Positions 8,675 to 17,606 of a stretch of 64,000 bases of DNA are shown here, one piece after another. Position 1 is the stretch's first letter. Every line of letters begins with the position of its first letter. Source of the DNA: Neoasaia chiangmaiensis (GTDB lineage: Bacteria > Pseudomonadota > Alphaproteobacteria > Acetobacterales > Acetobacteraceae); contig NZ_CP014691.1 in NCBI RefSeq assembly GCF_002005465.1, forward strand, positions 806,001 through 870,000, in the 5' to 3' direction. The position numbers were made by a program, and so were the translations under genes. The notes beneath the pieces are model-generated. The model made no database searches and was not told where the DNA came from. It worked only from the letters and a program-made list of their open reading frames with translations.

Positions 8675-9066
8675 CGTCGCCGTCCGAGTTCGGCTTCCAT
8701 CAATGCGATGTTGCGCAGGTCGGCCTTGAAGACGGTATCGAACAGATCTCCCAAAATCGGCACGACACCGACCACCGCCTCGATCGCGACATTGGCCAGC
8801 ATACGCTTCAGGATCGCGGGCCGAACGCCAAGGCGGCGCGCTTCCCAGACGATATAAAGAGACAGCGCCGCCTGCACGGCATCGCCGCCACCCGGCACGA
8901 GGTTGAGGAACGTGTCCACACCGAATCGTGTCCGTATGCCGGGAAGACGAAAAGCCCCGTTCAACCACCATGCCAGACGGCGCAGACGCGCGACCCGTTC
9001 GGCCACGCGGCGCGCTGCATCGCCGGGTAAAAGGATTTCGTCAGGCTCGATCGGTCGCGCGCTCAT
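8671..9066 (-). CDS. DUF4112 domain protein
   Basis: 131-residue protein covering the DUF4112 pattern: IRTRFGVDTFLNLVPGGGD, a hydrophobic helix (AALSLYIVWEARRLG), KRMLANVAIE, then VVPILGDLFDTVFKAD and an N-terminal basic segment. Two amphipathic to hydrophobic segments with paired GD motifs suggest a small membrane-associated protein. The function is unknown in the family. Start ATG 9066 is chosen because upstream in-frame sequence is Arg/Cys-rich and unlike the family. It is divergent from murJ by 95 bases and convergent with glutathione peroxidase. Confidence 0.85.
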   Translation of the reverse strand: MSARPIEPDEILLPGDAARRVAERVARLRRLAWWLNGAFRLPGIRTRFGVDTFLNLVPGGGDAVQAALSLYIVWEARRLGVRPAILKRMLANVAIEAVVGVVPILGDLFDTVFKADLRNIALMEAELGRRR

Positions 9067-9161
9067 GCCGGCTAGAGCGCACGGTCTCACCCGCCGGTTG
9101 CATCGCCATTTACGATCCGGGACCATGGGCGAACCGGAAAATCTTCTCTACAACCGCAGCC

Positions 9162-10721
9162 ATGCTTAAGAATTTCCTGACGGTCGGTGGCTGGACCATG
9201 GTCTCCCGCGTGCTGGGCCTTGTGCGCGACCAGTTGCTGGCCGCGTTTCTCGGGACCGGATCCGCACAGGCCGCCTATCTCGTGGCATTCCGCCTGCCGA
9301 ACATGTTCCGGCGACTGTTCGGCGAAGGGGCCTTCAATGCCGCGTTCGTGCCGATGTTCACGGCGCGGCTGGCGCAGAACGGCGAAGCGGAGGCACGCGC
9401 CTTCGCGACGGAAGCCATGAGCGCGCTGGCCTCATGGCTCCTTCTCATCACCATCCTCGGTGAAATCCTGATGCCGTGGCTCATACGCCTGATTGCACCG
9501 GGTTTCACGACCGAGGGCACGGAATTAGATCTCGCCGTGTCTCTCACGCGGATCACGTTCCCCTATCTCGTGCTCATCTGCGTTGCGGCACTCGTCGCGG
9601 GCGTCCTGAACAGCCTGCATCGTTTCAGCATGGCCGCCGCCGCCTACGTTTCGTTCAACGTCGTGGGAATCGGCTCCATCCTCTATGGCGCCTTCGTCCT
9701 GCACGACACTGCCTACGCGGCGGCGTGGGGCATCACCATCTCCGGCATCGTGCAACTCGGCCTGCTGCTCTGGTCCCTGCGGCGCGCGGGCATGACGCTT
9801 TCATTCGGCCGTCCGCGCTTCACGCCCGCCATGCATGACATGATACGGCGGCTCGTACCCGGCCTGATCGGCTCCGGCGTGACGCAACTCAACCTGACCG
9901 TCGATACGATGATCGCGACCCTGCTGCCGGCCGGATCGATCTCATGGCTGTATTTTGCCGATCGCATGAATCAGCTGCCCCTTGGCGTGCTCGGGGCGGC
10001 AGCGGGCACGACACTTCTCCCCGTGCTGACCCGCCACGTCGCGAACGGCGAGATTCGGGAGGGGCACGCAACCCTGAACCGCACCATCGATTACGCGCTC
10101 CTGCTGACATTGCCCGCCTGTTTCGGCCTCATCACACTCGCCCCGGAGATCATGGCGGGGCTGTTCGGTTTCGGTCACTTCACGATTCGTGACGCCATGG
10201 CCTCAGCACAGTCCTTGCGGGCCTATGCCGCGGGCCTCCCGGCGTTCGTGCTGGTAAAAGTGCTATCGCCGGGTTTCTTCGCGCATGGCGACACCCGCAC
10301 CCCGGTCAATATCGGCTACATGACGCTTGCCCTTAACCTCGCCCTCAATCTGGCGCTCTACCGCCCCCTTGCCCATATCGGGCCGCCGCTGGCCAGCACG
10401 CTGGCAGCCCTGGGGAATGTGGCACTGCTTGGCGTCATTCTCTATCGGCGCGATATTTTCCGCCCGGACCGGCGGTTGATCGACCGGCTTGCGCGCATGA
10501 CCGCCGCATCGGCCCTGATGTCGGCCGCCACGATCGTAATCGCGCGGATCGCCATGCCCGATCTGATCGGCTGGCACGGTCTCCCGCGCGCGGCCGGGCT
10601 GGGCGCGCTGATCGTGTTCGCCGGCGCGCTCTATCTACTGCTTCTGGCCCTGCTGGGCGTCGCGCGGCCCGGCGCGGTCCTTGGACGCCTGCGCCGCCCG
10701 CGCCCCGCCCCCCTACCGTGA
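9162..10721 (+). CDS. murJ: Lipid II flippase MurJ
   Basis: 519-residue inner-membrane protein with about 14 hydrophobic helices of the MOP/MviN family, which flips lipid II to the periplasm for peptidoglycan synthesis. N-terminal signature residues are seen: GGWTMVSRVLGLVRDQL at 8-24 and RLPNMFRRLFGEGAFNAAF, the classical MurJ box with essential Arg and the GEGA turn. ADRMNQLPLGVLG is the central signature. ATG 9162 is the family start; no good ribosome site is visible before it. Followed, with 9 bases of 3' overlap, by a convergent Yellow-like gene. Confidence 0.96.
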   Translation: MLKNFLTVGGWTMVSRVLGLVRDQLLAAFLGTGSAQAAYLVAFRLPNMFRRLFGEGAFNAAFVPMFTARLAQNGEAEARAFATEAMSALASWLLLITILGEILMPWLIRLIAPGFTTEGTELDLAVSLTRITFPYLVLICVAALVAGVLNSLHRFSMAAAAYVSFNVVGIGSILYGAFVLHDTAYAAAWGITISGIVQLGLLLWSLRRAGMTLSFGRPRFTPAMHDMIRRLVPGLIGSGVTQLNLTVDTMIATLLPAGSISWLYFADRMNQLPLGVLGAAAGTTLLPVLTRHVANGEIREGHATLNRTIDYALLLTLPACFGLITLAPEIMAGLFGFGHFTIRDAMASAQSLRAYAAGLPAFVLVKVLSPGFFAHGDTRTPVNIGYMTLALNLALNLALYRPLAHIGPPLASTLAALGNVALLGVILYRRDIFRPDRRLIDRLARMTAASALMSAATIVIARIAMPDLIGWHGLPRAAGLGALIVFAGALYLLLLALLGVARPGAVLGRLRRPRPAPLP

Positions 10722-11831
10722 CGGCTTGAGATGGAGGTTCATCGTATAGATCGCGACAGGCAGATGAACGCGTGATTTGCCATCCGGCTGGAACGTGGCC
10801 GTCCGGTCGAGCTGAACCGCCGGAATCCAGAGTGTCCCGCGATTGTCGATCCACATCGCATCCGCCCAGACCAGACGCGGATCGGCGACCAGCACGTGGG
10901 CCCGCCCCTGTGGCGTGATTTTCAGAATCCTGAGTTTATCGACGTCGGAGACATACAGGTTGCCATCACCGTCGATCGCCGTACCACCTGTCGTCGGCGT
11001 ATCGCAGAACGGCCTGACCCTCTTCTCCAGTTCGGTCTCCGACAGCCCCGCATCATCCAGCGCGGCGGTCGGAACGACATAGAGAGGGCCAGAACTTGCC
11101 TGAAAATAAAGCCGTTTCCCGTCCGGCGACGTCTCAAGCTGATCGGCATGAATGCGCGCGGGCTTGCCGCCGGTCGTCAAAACCCGGCCTTCCGCCAGCA
11201 TCGGTCGTTCGTCCGTCGTGGACGGCGCATGTGACAGAACACGGCGTATCGTGCCCGTCTTCTGATCGACCACGATCAGGGCAGGATCTCCCGCATCCGT
11301 CAGATAGAGCATGTGGTCATGAAAACGCAGGTCGTCGACATAGGAACGCGACGTCACGCCACGATCGAGGGGGATCGTCTTCACCACGCCGTTCGTCCCG
11401 AGATCGATCACGACCAGCTTGGGCTTCGCACCTGTCGGTGAATTCTCCTGTCCACCGACATTGGCTTCGCCCGAATCCACGATCCATAACCGCCCGTCCG
11501 GCCCGATGCGGATCGCATTGACCCTTACGAAGGCGTGAGCGTCGTCATGCGACGATAACCAGTTGTTCCACGCCTCGTCTGGATACGCGTGCGGTGTGCC
11601 GTCAGGACGCAATTCGGTCACGGACGGGCCCGGACGGTCGCCACCGCCCCAGTAAGGGAATGACACGAAGACCCGCCCGCCATCGGAGACCGTGACGGCA
11701 TTGAGAACGCGGTCGGACGTGAAGGCGGTCCGCAGTGCCGGTGCGCCTGTCGCAGGCGCGCCGGTGGCACCCAGCACCATCGCCATCCCGACGGCCATCC
11801 GGCCGAACCGTCTCATATCGACATGCCTCAT
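10713..11831 (-). CDS. Yellow / major royal jelly protein-like exported beta-propeller
   Basis: 372 residues with an N-terminal signal sequence (MAVGMAMVLGATGAPATGAP) and repeats of a beta-propeller of the MRJP/Yellow family, often labelled L-dopachrome tautomerase-related in bacteria. Signatures seen are VNAIRIGPDGRLWIVDSG, TPTTGGTAIDGDGNLYVSD and VWADAMWIDNRGTLWIPA. The bacterial function is not established; related propellers bind or hydrolyse small ligands. A second family member lies at 19773. Convergent with murJ (9-base overlap) and divergent from mutS. Probably periplasmic. Confidence 0.85.
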   Translation of the reverse strand: MRHVDMRRFGRMAVGMAMVLGATGAPATGAPALRTAFTSDRVLNAVTVSDGGRVFVSFPYWGGGDRPGPSVTELRPDGTPHAYPDEAWNNWLSSHDDAHAFVRVNAIRIGPDGRLWIVDSGEANVGGQENSPTGAKPKLVVIDLGTNGVVKTIPLDRGVTSRSYVDDLRFHDHMLYLTDAGDPALIVVDQKTGTIRRVLSHAPSTTDERPMLAEGRVLTTGGKPARIHADQLETSPDGKRLYFQASSGPLYVVPTAALDDAGLSETELEKRVRPFCDTPTTGGTAIDGDGNLYVSDVDKLRILKITPQGRAHVLVADPRLVWADAMWIDNRGTLWIPAVQLDRTATFQPDGKSRVHLPVAIYTMNLHLKPSR

Positions 11832-12052
11832 CTATCTGGCTTCCATCCTCTGTTGCGCGCGCATGCTCAACACAATACGTCACAATAAGGTTGGCGCCCT
11901 CACGCCGATTGTGAAATGAAAAGCGGTTTTCCGATACATGCTGTGTCGAATGCGCCGCAATAACCAACCATTAACGCCACAGTGTCATCATTGCGGTTCA
12001 CTTCATGCGTGGCGGACGATACATACAGTTGGATGGCTGCCAACCGGTTCCG

Positions 12053-14716
12053 ATGAACATCAACCTATCCTCCTTCCCTTCATCCGACGGCGCGACCCCT
12101 GCCATGGCGCAGTGGTTCGCTCTCAAGGCGCAGGAACCGGAAGCGCTGCTGTTTTTCCGGATGGGCGATTTCTACGAACTTTTCTTCAATGACGCCGAAG
12201 CTGCCGCCATGGCGCTGGATATCGCGCTCACCACCCGCGGCCAGCACGCCGGCAACCCCATCCCGATGTGCGGCGTGCCGGTGGCCGCCGCCCCCGCGTA
12301 TCTTGCCCGGCTGATCCGGCGCGGCTTCCGCGTCGCCGTTGCGGAACAGACACAGTCGGCGCCCAAACCCGGCGAGAAGCCCCTGAAAGGCCCCCTCACC
12401 CGCGCGATCGTACGGGTAGTGACGCCCGGCACGCTGACGGAAGATGAACTGCTCGAAGCCGGACGCCAGAACCTTCTGCTGGCCCTGGCCCACCCTCCGG
12501 GCCGGGTGAAACGCAACGGTCCCGTTGGCGTGGCCTGGATCGACATCTCCACCGGCGCGGTCGAGACCCAGTCGCTGCCCGCCGAAGGGCTGGCGGAATT
12601 GCTGGTCCAACTCGATCCGGCCGAAATCCTGGCGGCGGAAGAGATCATACCGCCTGCCTATGCGGACCGCCGCGCCCCGCCGGTCGATGGTGCCAAGACG
12701 AGTGCCGCCGCGGCGCTCGATGCCGCACGGCGCACTGTTGCACGGGCATTCGACGTCGCGCAGATCAGCGTGCTCGGCGATTTCACGGACGAGGAAGCCA
12801 TCGCCTGTGCAATGGCCCTCGATTACGTACGCCGCAGCCAGGCCGGCAACATGCCCCGCCTGTCGCGCCCCATGCGCCGGGGAGAAGCGGGAACGCTCGG
12901 TCTGGATCCGGCAACGCGCGCCAGCCTCGATCTGCTGCAGGGACGCGATGGCACGACCACCCATACCCTGCTCGACGCCGTCTCAAGGACTGTCACCGCC
13001 GCGGGTTCACGCCTGATCGCCACATGGATCGCCGCACCCAGCACGGATGCCGCCCTGATCGCCCGGCGCCAGGAAGCCTGGTGCTGGCTGCGCGATACGC
13101 CCTCGGTCCTCGCTTCCCTGACCGCCCTGTTGCGCCGGACCCCTGATCTTGCCCGCGCCCTCGGGCGCCTGTCCACCGGGCGCGGACAGCCGCGCGATCT
13201 TGCGGCGATACGTGACGCGCTTCATACCGCCAACGCGGCGGTTGCCCTTCTGCAACCGGCAAGCGATGCGCGAACCCCGGCACTGATCCGCGAGATCACC
13301 GCCGGGCTCTATGGCCGCGCGGATACGTTGCTCGAAACACTCGAACGTGCACTGGCCGAGGATCTGCCGCTCAAGCTGGAGGATGGCGGCGTCATCGCGC
13401 AAGGCTTCGATGAAACGCTGGACCGCCATCGCGCACTGCGCGACGACAGCCGCAAACATCTTGCCGCCCTGCAGCTTCGCTATGTCGACGAATTCGGCGT
13501 ACCGAATCTCAAGATCCGGCATCACGCACAGCTGGGCTATATCATCGAGACCTCGGCCTCCGCGGCGGCACGCCTGCGCGACCGGGAAGGCGTCATGCTG
13601 CGCCAGGGCACCGCGAATCTCGCGCGCTTCTCGACCCCGGCGCTGGCCGATCTCGACCGCGCCATCCTCGATGCCGGCGAACGCGCCGCCGTGCTGGAGC
13701 GGCAGATTTTCAACGGACTGGTCGCGCAGGCGGTGGCACACGACGCCTTGCCGGAAGTCGCTACGCTTTTCGCCCTGACCGACGTTCTGCAATCGGCGGC
13801 GGTCCTCGCGCAAGGCGGCGCATGGTGCCGACCGGACGTGACGGAAGACCAGCAATTCGAACTTCATGCCTGTCGCCACCCGGTGGTCGAGGCGGCGCTG
13901 GAACGCGGCGCGCGCTTTGTCCCCAACAACTGCATGCTACCGCCCGCCGAACGCGTCATGCTGCTGACCGGCCCGAACATGGCCGGCAAATCGACCTTTC
14001 TGCGACAGACGGCCCTGGCGGTGATCCTTGCGCAAGCCGGCCTGCCCGTCCCGGCCAGGGCGGCACGGATCGGCATCGTGGACCGGCTGTTCTCGCGTGT
14101 CGGCGCGGCGGACGATCTGGCGCGCGGACGCTCCACCTTCATGGTGGAGATGACAGAAACCGCCGCGATCCTGCGTCAGGCCGGGCCGCGCTCCCTTGTC
14201 GTGGTGGACGAGATCGGCCGTGGCACGGCGACGCTGGACGGCCTGGCGATCGCCTGGGCAACGCTTGAAGCCCTGCACTCCCAGCTTGGCGCGCGCACCA
14301 TTTTCGCCACTCATTTCCATGAACTCGGCATGCTGACCGATTCGATGCCACGCCTGACGCCCTACACGATGGCGGTCAGGGAATGGCAGGGCGACGTCAT
14401 CTTCCAGCACGAAGTCCGTAGCGGCGCGGCGCGCAAGAGCTGGGGCGTGCATGTCGCGCAGCTTGCCGGCGTTCCCGAACCTGTCGTGCGGCGTGCATCG
14501 CGGCTGCTGGCCGCGCTCGAACGCGATCACGCACGCACCCGGCCCGCCCTGCCTCTTTTCGAGACGGAAGCCGAACAGGCAGGCACACAGATGCCCGACC
14601 GACTGCGCGCGGCCATCGAGGCACTCGATCCCGACAGCCTTTCACCGAAGGAAGCCCTGCAGGCGATTTACGACCTCAGGAAACTGATGCTTGAACAAAA
14701 TGGTCCTTTGGCATGA
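12053..14716 (+). CDS. mutS: DNA mismatch repair protein MutS
   Basis: 887-residue mismatch-recognition ATPase. The mismatch-intercalating motif appears as FFRMGDFYELFF near residue 34-45, with the Phe-x-Glu pair. Walker A GPNMAGKST begins at residue 640, and the ABC signature and Walker B follow as VVDEIGRGTATLDG, then an ATHFHELG switch. The C-terminal region has the helix-turn-helix dimerisation part but ends soon after, as is common. The open frame begins at 12005; ATG 12053 (MNINLSS) is chosen because the family starts near DGATPAMAQW. Neither start has a strong ribosome site. Followed 70 bases later by glnD, a pairing common in this family of bacteria. Confidence 0.97.
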   Translation: MNINLSSFPSSDGATPAMAQWFALKAQEPEALLFFRMGDFYELFFNDAEAAAMALDIALTTRGQHAGNPIPMCGVPVAAAPAYLARLIRRGFRVAVAEQTQSAPKPGEKPLKGPLTRAIVRVVTPGTLTEDELLEAGRQNLLLALAHPPGRVKRNGPVGVAWIDISTGAVETQSLPAEGLAELLVQLDPAEILAAEEIIPPAYADRRAPPVDGAKTSAAAALDAARRTVARAFDVAQISVLGDFTDEEAIACAMALDYVRRSQAGNMPRLSRPMRRGEAGTLGLDPATRASLDLLQGRDGTTTHTLLDAVSRTVTAAGSRLIATWIAAPSTDAALIARRQEAWCWLRDTPSVLASLTALLRRTPDLARALGRLSTGRGQPRDLAAIRDALHTANAAVALLQPASDARTPALIREITAGLYGRADTLLETLERALAEDLPLKLEDGGVIAQGFDETLDRHRALRDDSRKHLAALQLRYVDEFGVPNLKIRHHAQLGYIIETSASAAARLRDREGVMLRQGTANLARFSTPALADLDRAILDAGERAAVLERQIFNGLVAQAVAHDALPEVATLFALTDVLQSAAVLAQGGAWCRPDVTEDQQFELHACRHPVVEAALERGARFVPNNCMLPPAERVMLLTGPNMAGKSTFLRQTALAVILAQAGLPVPARAARIGIVDRLFSRVGAADDLARGRSTFMVEMTETAAILRQAGPRSLVVVDEIGRGTATLDGLAIAWATLEALHSQLGARTIFATHFHELGMLTDSMPRLTPYTMAVREWQGDVIFQHEVRSGAARKSWGVHVAQLAGVPEPVVRRASRLLAALERDHARTRPALPLFETEAEQAGTQMPDRLRAAIEALDPDSLSPKEALQAIYDLRKLMLEQNGPLA

Positions 14717-14786
14717 GGATAGCCTCTTGCATTCCCCCGGCCCGAAAACCGATCTCTACATCTGATCGCCGACCTGACGGATTTTG

Positions 14787-17606
14787 ATGCGCGAACCCAC
14801 CTCCATCGATACGCTCTCCATGCGCGACGCCCTGAAAACTTCGCTTTCGAGCGCCAGTCAGGACGGGCAGCTCTCGCGCGAGACCGCCGTCGGATTGTTC
14901 CGGCGCCATCTCGGTCGCCATCACGGTGAAATCCGACGCCTTTTCGAGACGCGTCACCTGAAAGGCGTCGCTGCCGCCAGCGTACTGGCCGGCCTCACAG
15001 ACGGCGTCATTGCCTGTCTGGCCGACCTGGCGCGCGACGTGAACGGCGGCGGCGAAGAGGAACACCCTCTCTGCATCTGCGCGACAGGTGGCTATGGCGC
15101 CGGATTGCTGGCGCCGTTCAGCGATATCGATCTCCTGTTTCTGACGGTCGATCCGCTCCCGCAGACCGTCTCGGCACAGGTCGAGTACATGCTTTATTTC
15201 CTATGGGATCTCGGCTTGCGCGTCGGCCACGCGACACGCTCCATTGCCGGATGCCTGGCGGCCGCCGACGACGACCTGACGATCCGCACGACCCTGCTCG
15301 ACGCCCGCCTCCTCTGGGGCCCGCGTGATCTCTTCGCCGAGTTCGGACGCCAGTTCAGCAACGTGCCCGAGCGGGCTCTGGGCTTCATCCGGCAAAAGGT
15401 CGAGGAGCGTGAGAAACGCCACAGCCGTTTCGGCGAAAACCCCCATCTGGTCGAACCGAACATCAAGGAAGGCCCTGGCGGACTGCGCGACCTGCAGACC
15501 CTGAACTGGATGGGGCGCACCGCGCTTGGCGCGACCGGACTTAATCCGGCGAACGTGCAGGACCATGTCACGCCGATTTTTGCGTCAGTCGGTCTTCTGT
15601 CGGAACAGGAGACGAACCGGGCGCGCCGTGCGTGGAATTTCTTCTGGACGGTGCGCATGCACCTCCACTACATCGCCGGCCGCGCCGACGAACGCCTTCT
15701 GTTCGACGTCCAGCCGGTGATCGGTGGACGGATGGGCTATGCCGGTCACGGCCGGCAGGCGGGTGTCGAACGCTTTATGCGGCATTACTTCCTGACGGCA
15801 CGTGAGGTGCTGCGTCTGGGCTATGTGCTGGAACCCGGGCTGATCCAGTATCTCGACGGCCCGGCCCGGCCAGACGACATCCCTGACGCACTGGATGAAC
15901 CGCTCACAGCGATCGGCGCGTGTCTCATCGACGGCAAGATCGCACCCGCCTTATCGAGCGACTTCACCGCATCGCCGATCGAGATGCTCGAGATGCTGCA
16001 CGCCGCCAACACCCACCAGTTGGCGCTGCACCCGATCGCCATGCAGCAATTCATCCGCCACGAACGGGATGTCATGAAGCTGCGCCGAAGCCCGCGCGCC
16101 ATGGCAATCTTCCTGGACCTGCTCTGCTCTCCGCCGGAGATCGATCAGCATCAGGCGCCGTCGCATGCCTTCAATGGCGCGCATTGGATGGCCCTTCTCA
16201 GCGAAACCGGGCTGCTCGGCGCGTTGCTGCCCGACTGGTCCCGTATCGTCGGGCAGATGCAGTTCGACACTTATCACATCTATACGGTTGACGTTCACAG
16301 CATCGAAGCGGTGCGCGTACTGGGGTGCATCGAGCAGGGCTCGATGGCCGATGAAATCCCCCTCGCCTACGATCTCGCACGCGACGGTCAGTCCCGGCGC
16401 GCGCTCTACGTCGCCACGCTGATCCACGATATCGCCAAGGGCCGGGGCGGCGATCATTCCGAACTGGGTTCGGAGGTCGCGCTCGAGATATGCCCTACGC
16501 TGGGCCTCGACCTGGAAGAGACGGAAACCGTCTCCTGGCTCGTGCTGCATCACCTGCTGCTCAGCCAGACGGCTTTCCGCCGCGACATCGACGATCCACG
16601 GACGATCCTCGATCTTGCCGATACGATCCAGTCTCCCGAACGTCTGCGCCTGCTGCTGCTGCTGACCATCGCCGACATGCGTGCCGTCAGCCCCACTGTG
16701 TGGAACGCCTGGAAAGCGACGCTTCTGCGCGAACTCTACACCCGCGTGGTGGAGGTTCTCGAAGGTGGCCTGGCGGCGACGGAACGCGACGGTCGTGTCG
16801 CACAGGCCAAGGAACTCGCACGCGACGGCCTCGCACGGCAAAACATGCCCGAAACGCAGATCGAACATTTCCTCGGTCTCGGCTATCCGGGCTACTGGCT
16901 CGGCTTCGACGCCGACACGCATATGCGTCACGCGCGGCTCATCACGGATACGGACGCCCATAACGCGCCGCTGACTGTCGAGGCATTGCCGATTCCAACC
17001 CGGGATGTGACGGAGATCACCATTCTCAGCGCCGACCATCCCGGCCTCTTCAGCCGGATCGCGGGCGCGCTGGCGGTCGCCAGCGCATCGATCGTGGACG
17101 CGCGAATACACACGCTGAGCGACGGCATGGCGCTCGACACATTCTGGGTGCAGGACCCTTTCGGGCGCGCCTTCGAGACACCCCAGCAACTGACGCGACT
17201 GAATGTCCTTGTCGAGCAGTCACTGGCCGGGCGGCTGAATGTCCGACGGGAGATCGAGCGCTCGGTTCAGGAACGCCGACCCGGACGACGAATGCGCGCC
17301 ATCCATGTCCCGCCACGGGTCGTCGTGGATAACCGGGCATCCGACCATTATACCGTGATCGAGGTAAACGGCCGTGATCGCCCCGGCCTGCTGCACGATG
17401 TAACGGAGGCCATCAGCGGACAGTCACTGCAGATATCCTCCGCGCATATCACGACCTATGGCGTGCGCGCGGTCGATGTTTTCTACGTCCGCGACCTGCT
17501 TGGCATGAAAATCATCGAGCCACGACGCATCGCCGACATCAAGGCCGCCATCCTCGCCGTGCTGGGCAATGGGGAAACCACGTTAGCCACGGAAAATGCC
17601 GCCTGA
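14787..17606 (+). CDS. glnD: Bifunctional [PII] uridylyltransferase / uridylyl-removing enzyme
   Basis: 939-residue nitrogen sensor that uridylylates PII when glutamine is low and removes UMP when it is high. Domains in order are: nucleotidyltransferase with GGYGAGLLAPFSDIDLL at about 99-115, a helical PII-UTase domain with GPGGLRDLQ, an HD hydrolase domain with LIHDIAKGRGGDHSELG, and two ACT domains (HPGLFSRIAGAL and DRPGLLHDVTEAI). All active-site motifs are intact. ATG 14787 is used; a TTG codon directly precedes it. The last 24 bases overlap the convergent TPR gene. In this lineage glnD often sits near murJ and mutS, as here. Confidence 0.96.
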   Translation: MREPTSIDTLSMRDALKTSLSSASQDGQLSRETAVGLFRRHLGRHHGEIRRLFETRHLKGVAAASVLAGLTDGVIACLADLARDVNGGGEEEHPLCICATGGYGAGLLAPFSDIDLLFLTVDPLPQTVSAQVEYMLYFLWDLGLRVGHATRSIAGCLAAADDDLTIRTTLLDARLLWGPRDLFAEFGRQFSNVPERALGFIRQKVEEREKRHSRFGENPHLVEPNIKEGPGGLRDLQTLNWMGRTALGATGLNPANVQDHVTPIFASVGLLSEQETNRARRAWNFFWTVRMHLHYIAGRADERLLFDVQPVIGGRMGYAGHGRQAGVERFMRHYFLTAREVLRLGYVLEPGLIQYLDGPARPDDIPDALDEPLTAIGACLIDGKIAPALSSDFTASPIEMLEMLHAANTHQLALHPIAMQQFIRHERDVMKLRRSPRAMAIFLDLLCSPPEIDQHQAPSHAFNGAHWMALLSETGLLGALLPDWSRIVGQMQFDTYHIYTVDVHSIEAVRVLGCIEQGSMADEIPLAYDLARDGQSRRALYVATLIHDIAKGRGGDHSELGSEVALEICPTLGLDLEETETVSWLVLHHLLLSQTAFRRDIDDPRTILDLADTIQSPERLRLLLLLTIADMRAVSPTVWNAWKATLLRELYTRVVEVLEGGLAATERDGRVAQAKELARDGLARQNMPETQIEHFLGLGYPGYWLGFDADTHMRHARLITDTDAHNAPLTVEALPIPTRDVTEITILSADHPGLFSRIAGALAVASASIVDARIHTLSDGMALDTFWVQDPFGRAFETPQQLTRLNVLVEQSLAGRLNVRREIERSVQERRPGRRMRAIHVPPRVVVDNRASDHYTVIEVNGRDRPGLLHDVTEAISGQSLQISSAHITTYGVRAVDVFYVRDLLGMKIIEPRRIADIKAAILAVLGNGETTLATENAA

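Noticed and set aside
15951-17189. 412-codon open frame antisense to glnD
   Set aside because: glnD HD and ACT motifs are read on the other strand over the same bases; the antisense protein has no recognisable feature.
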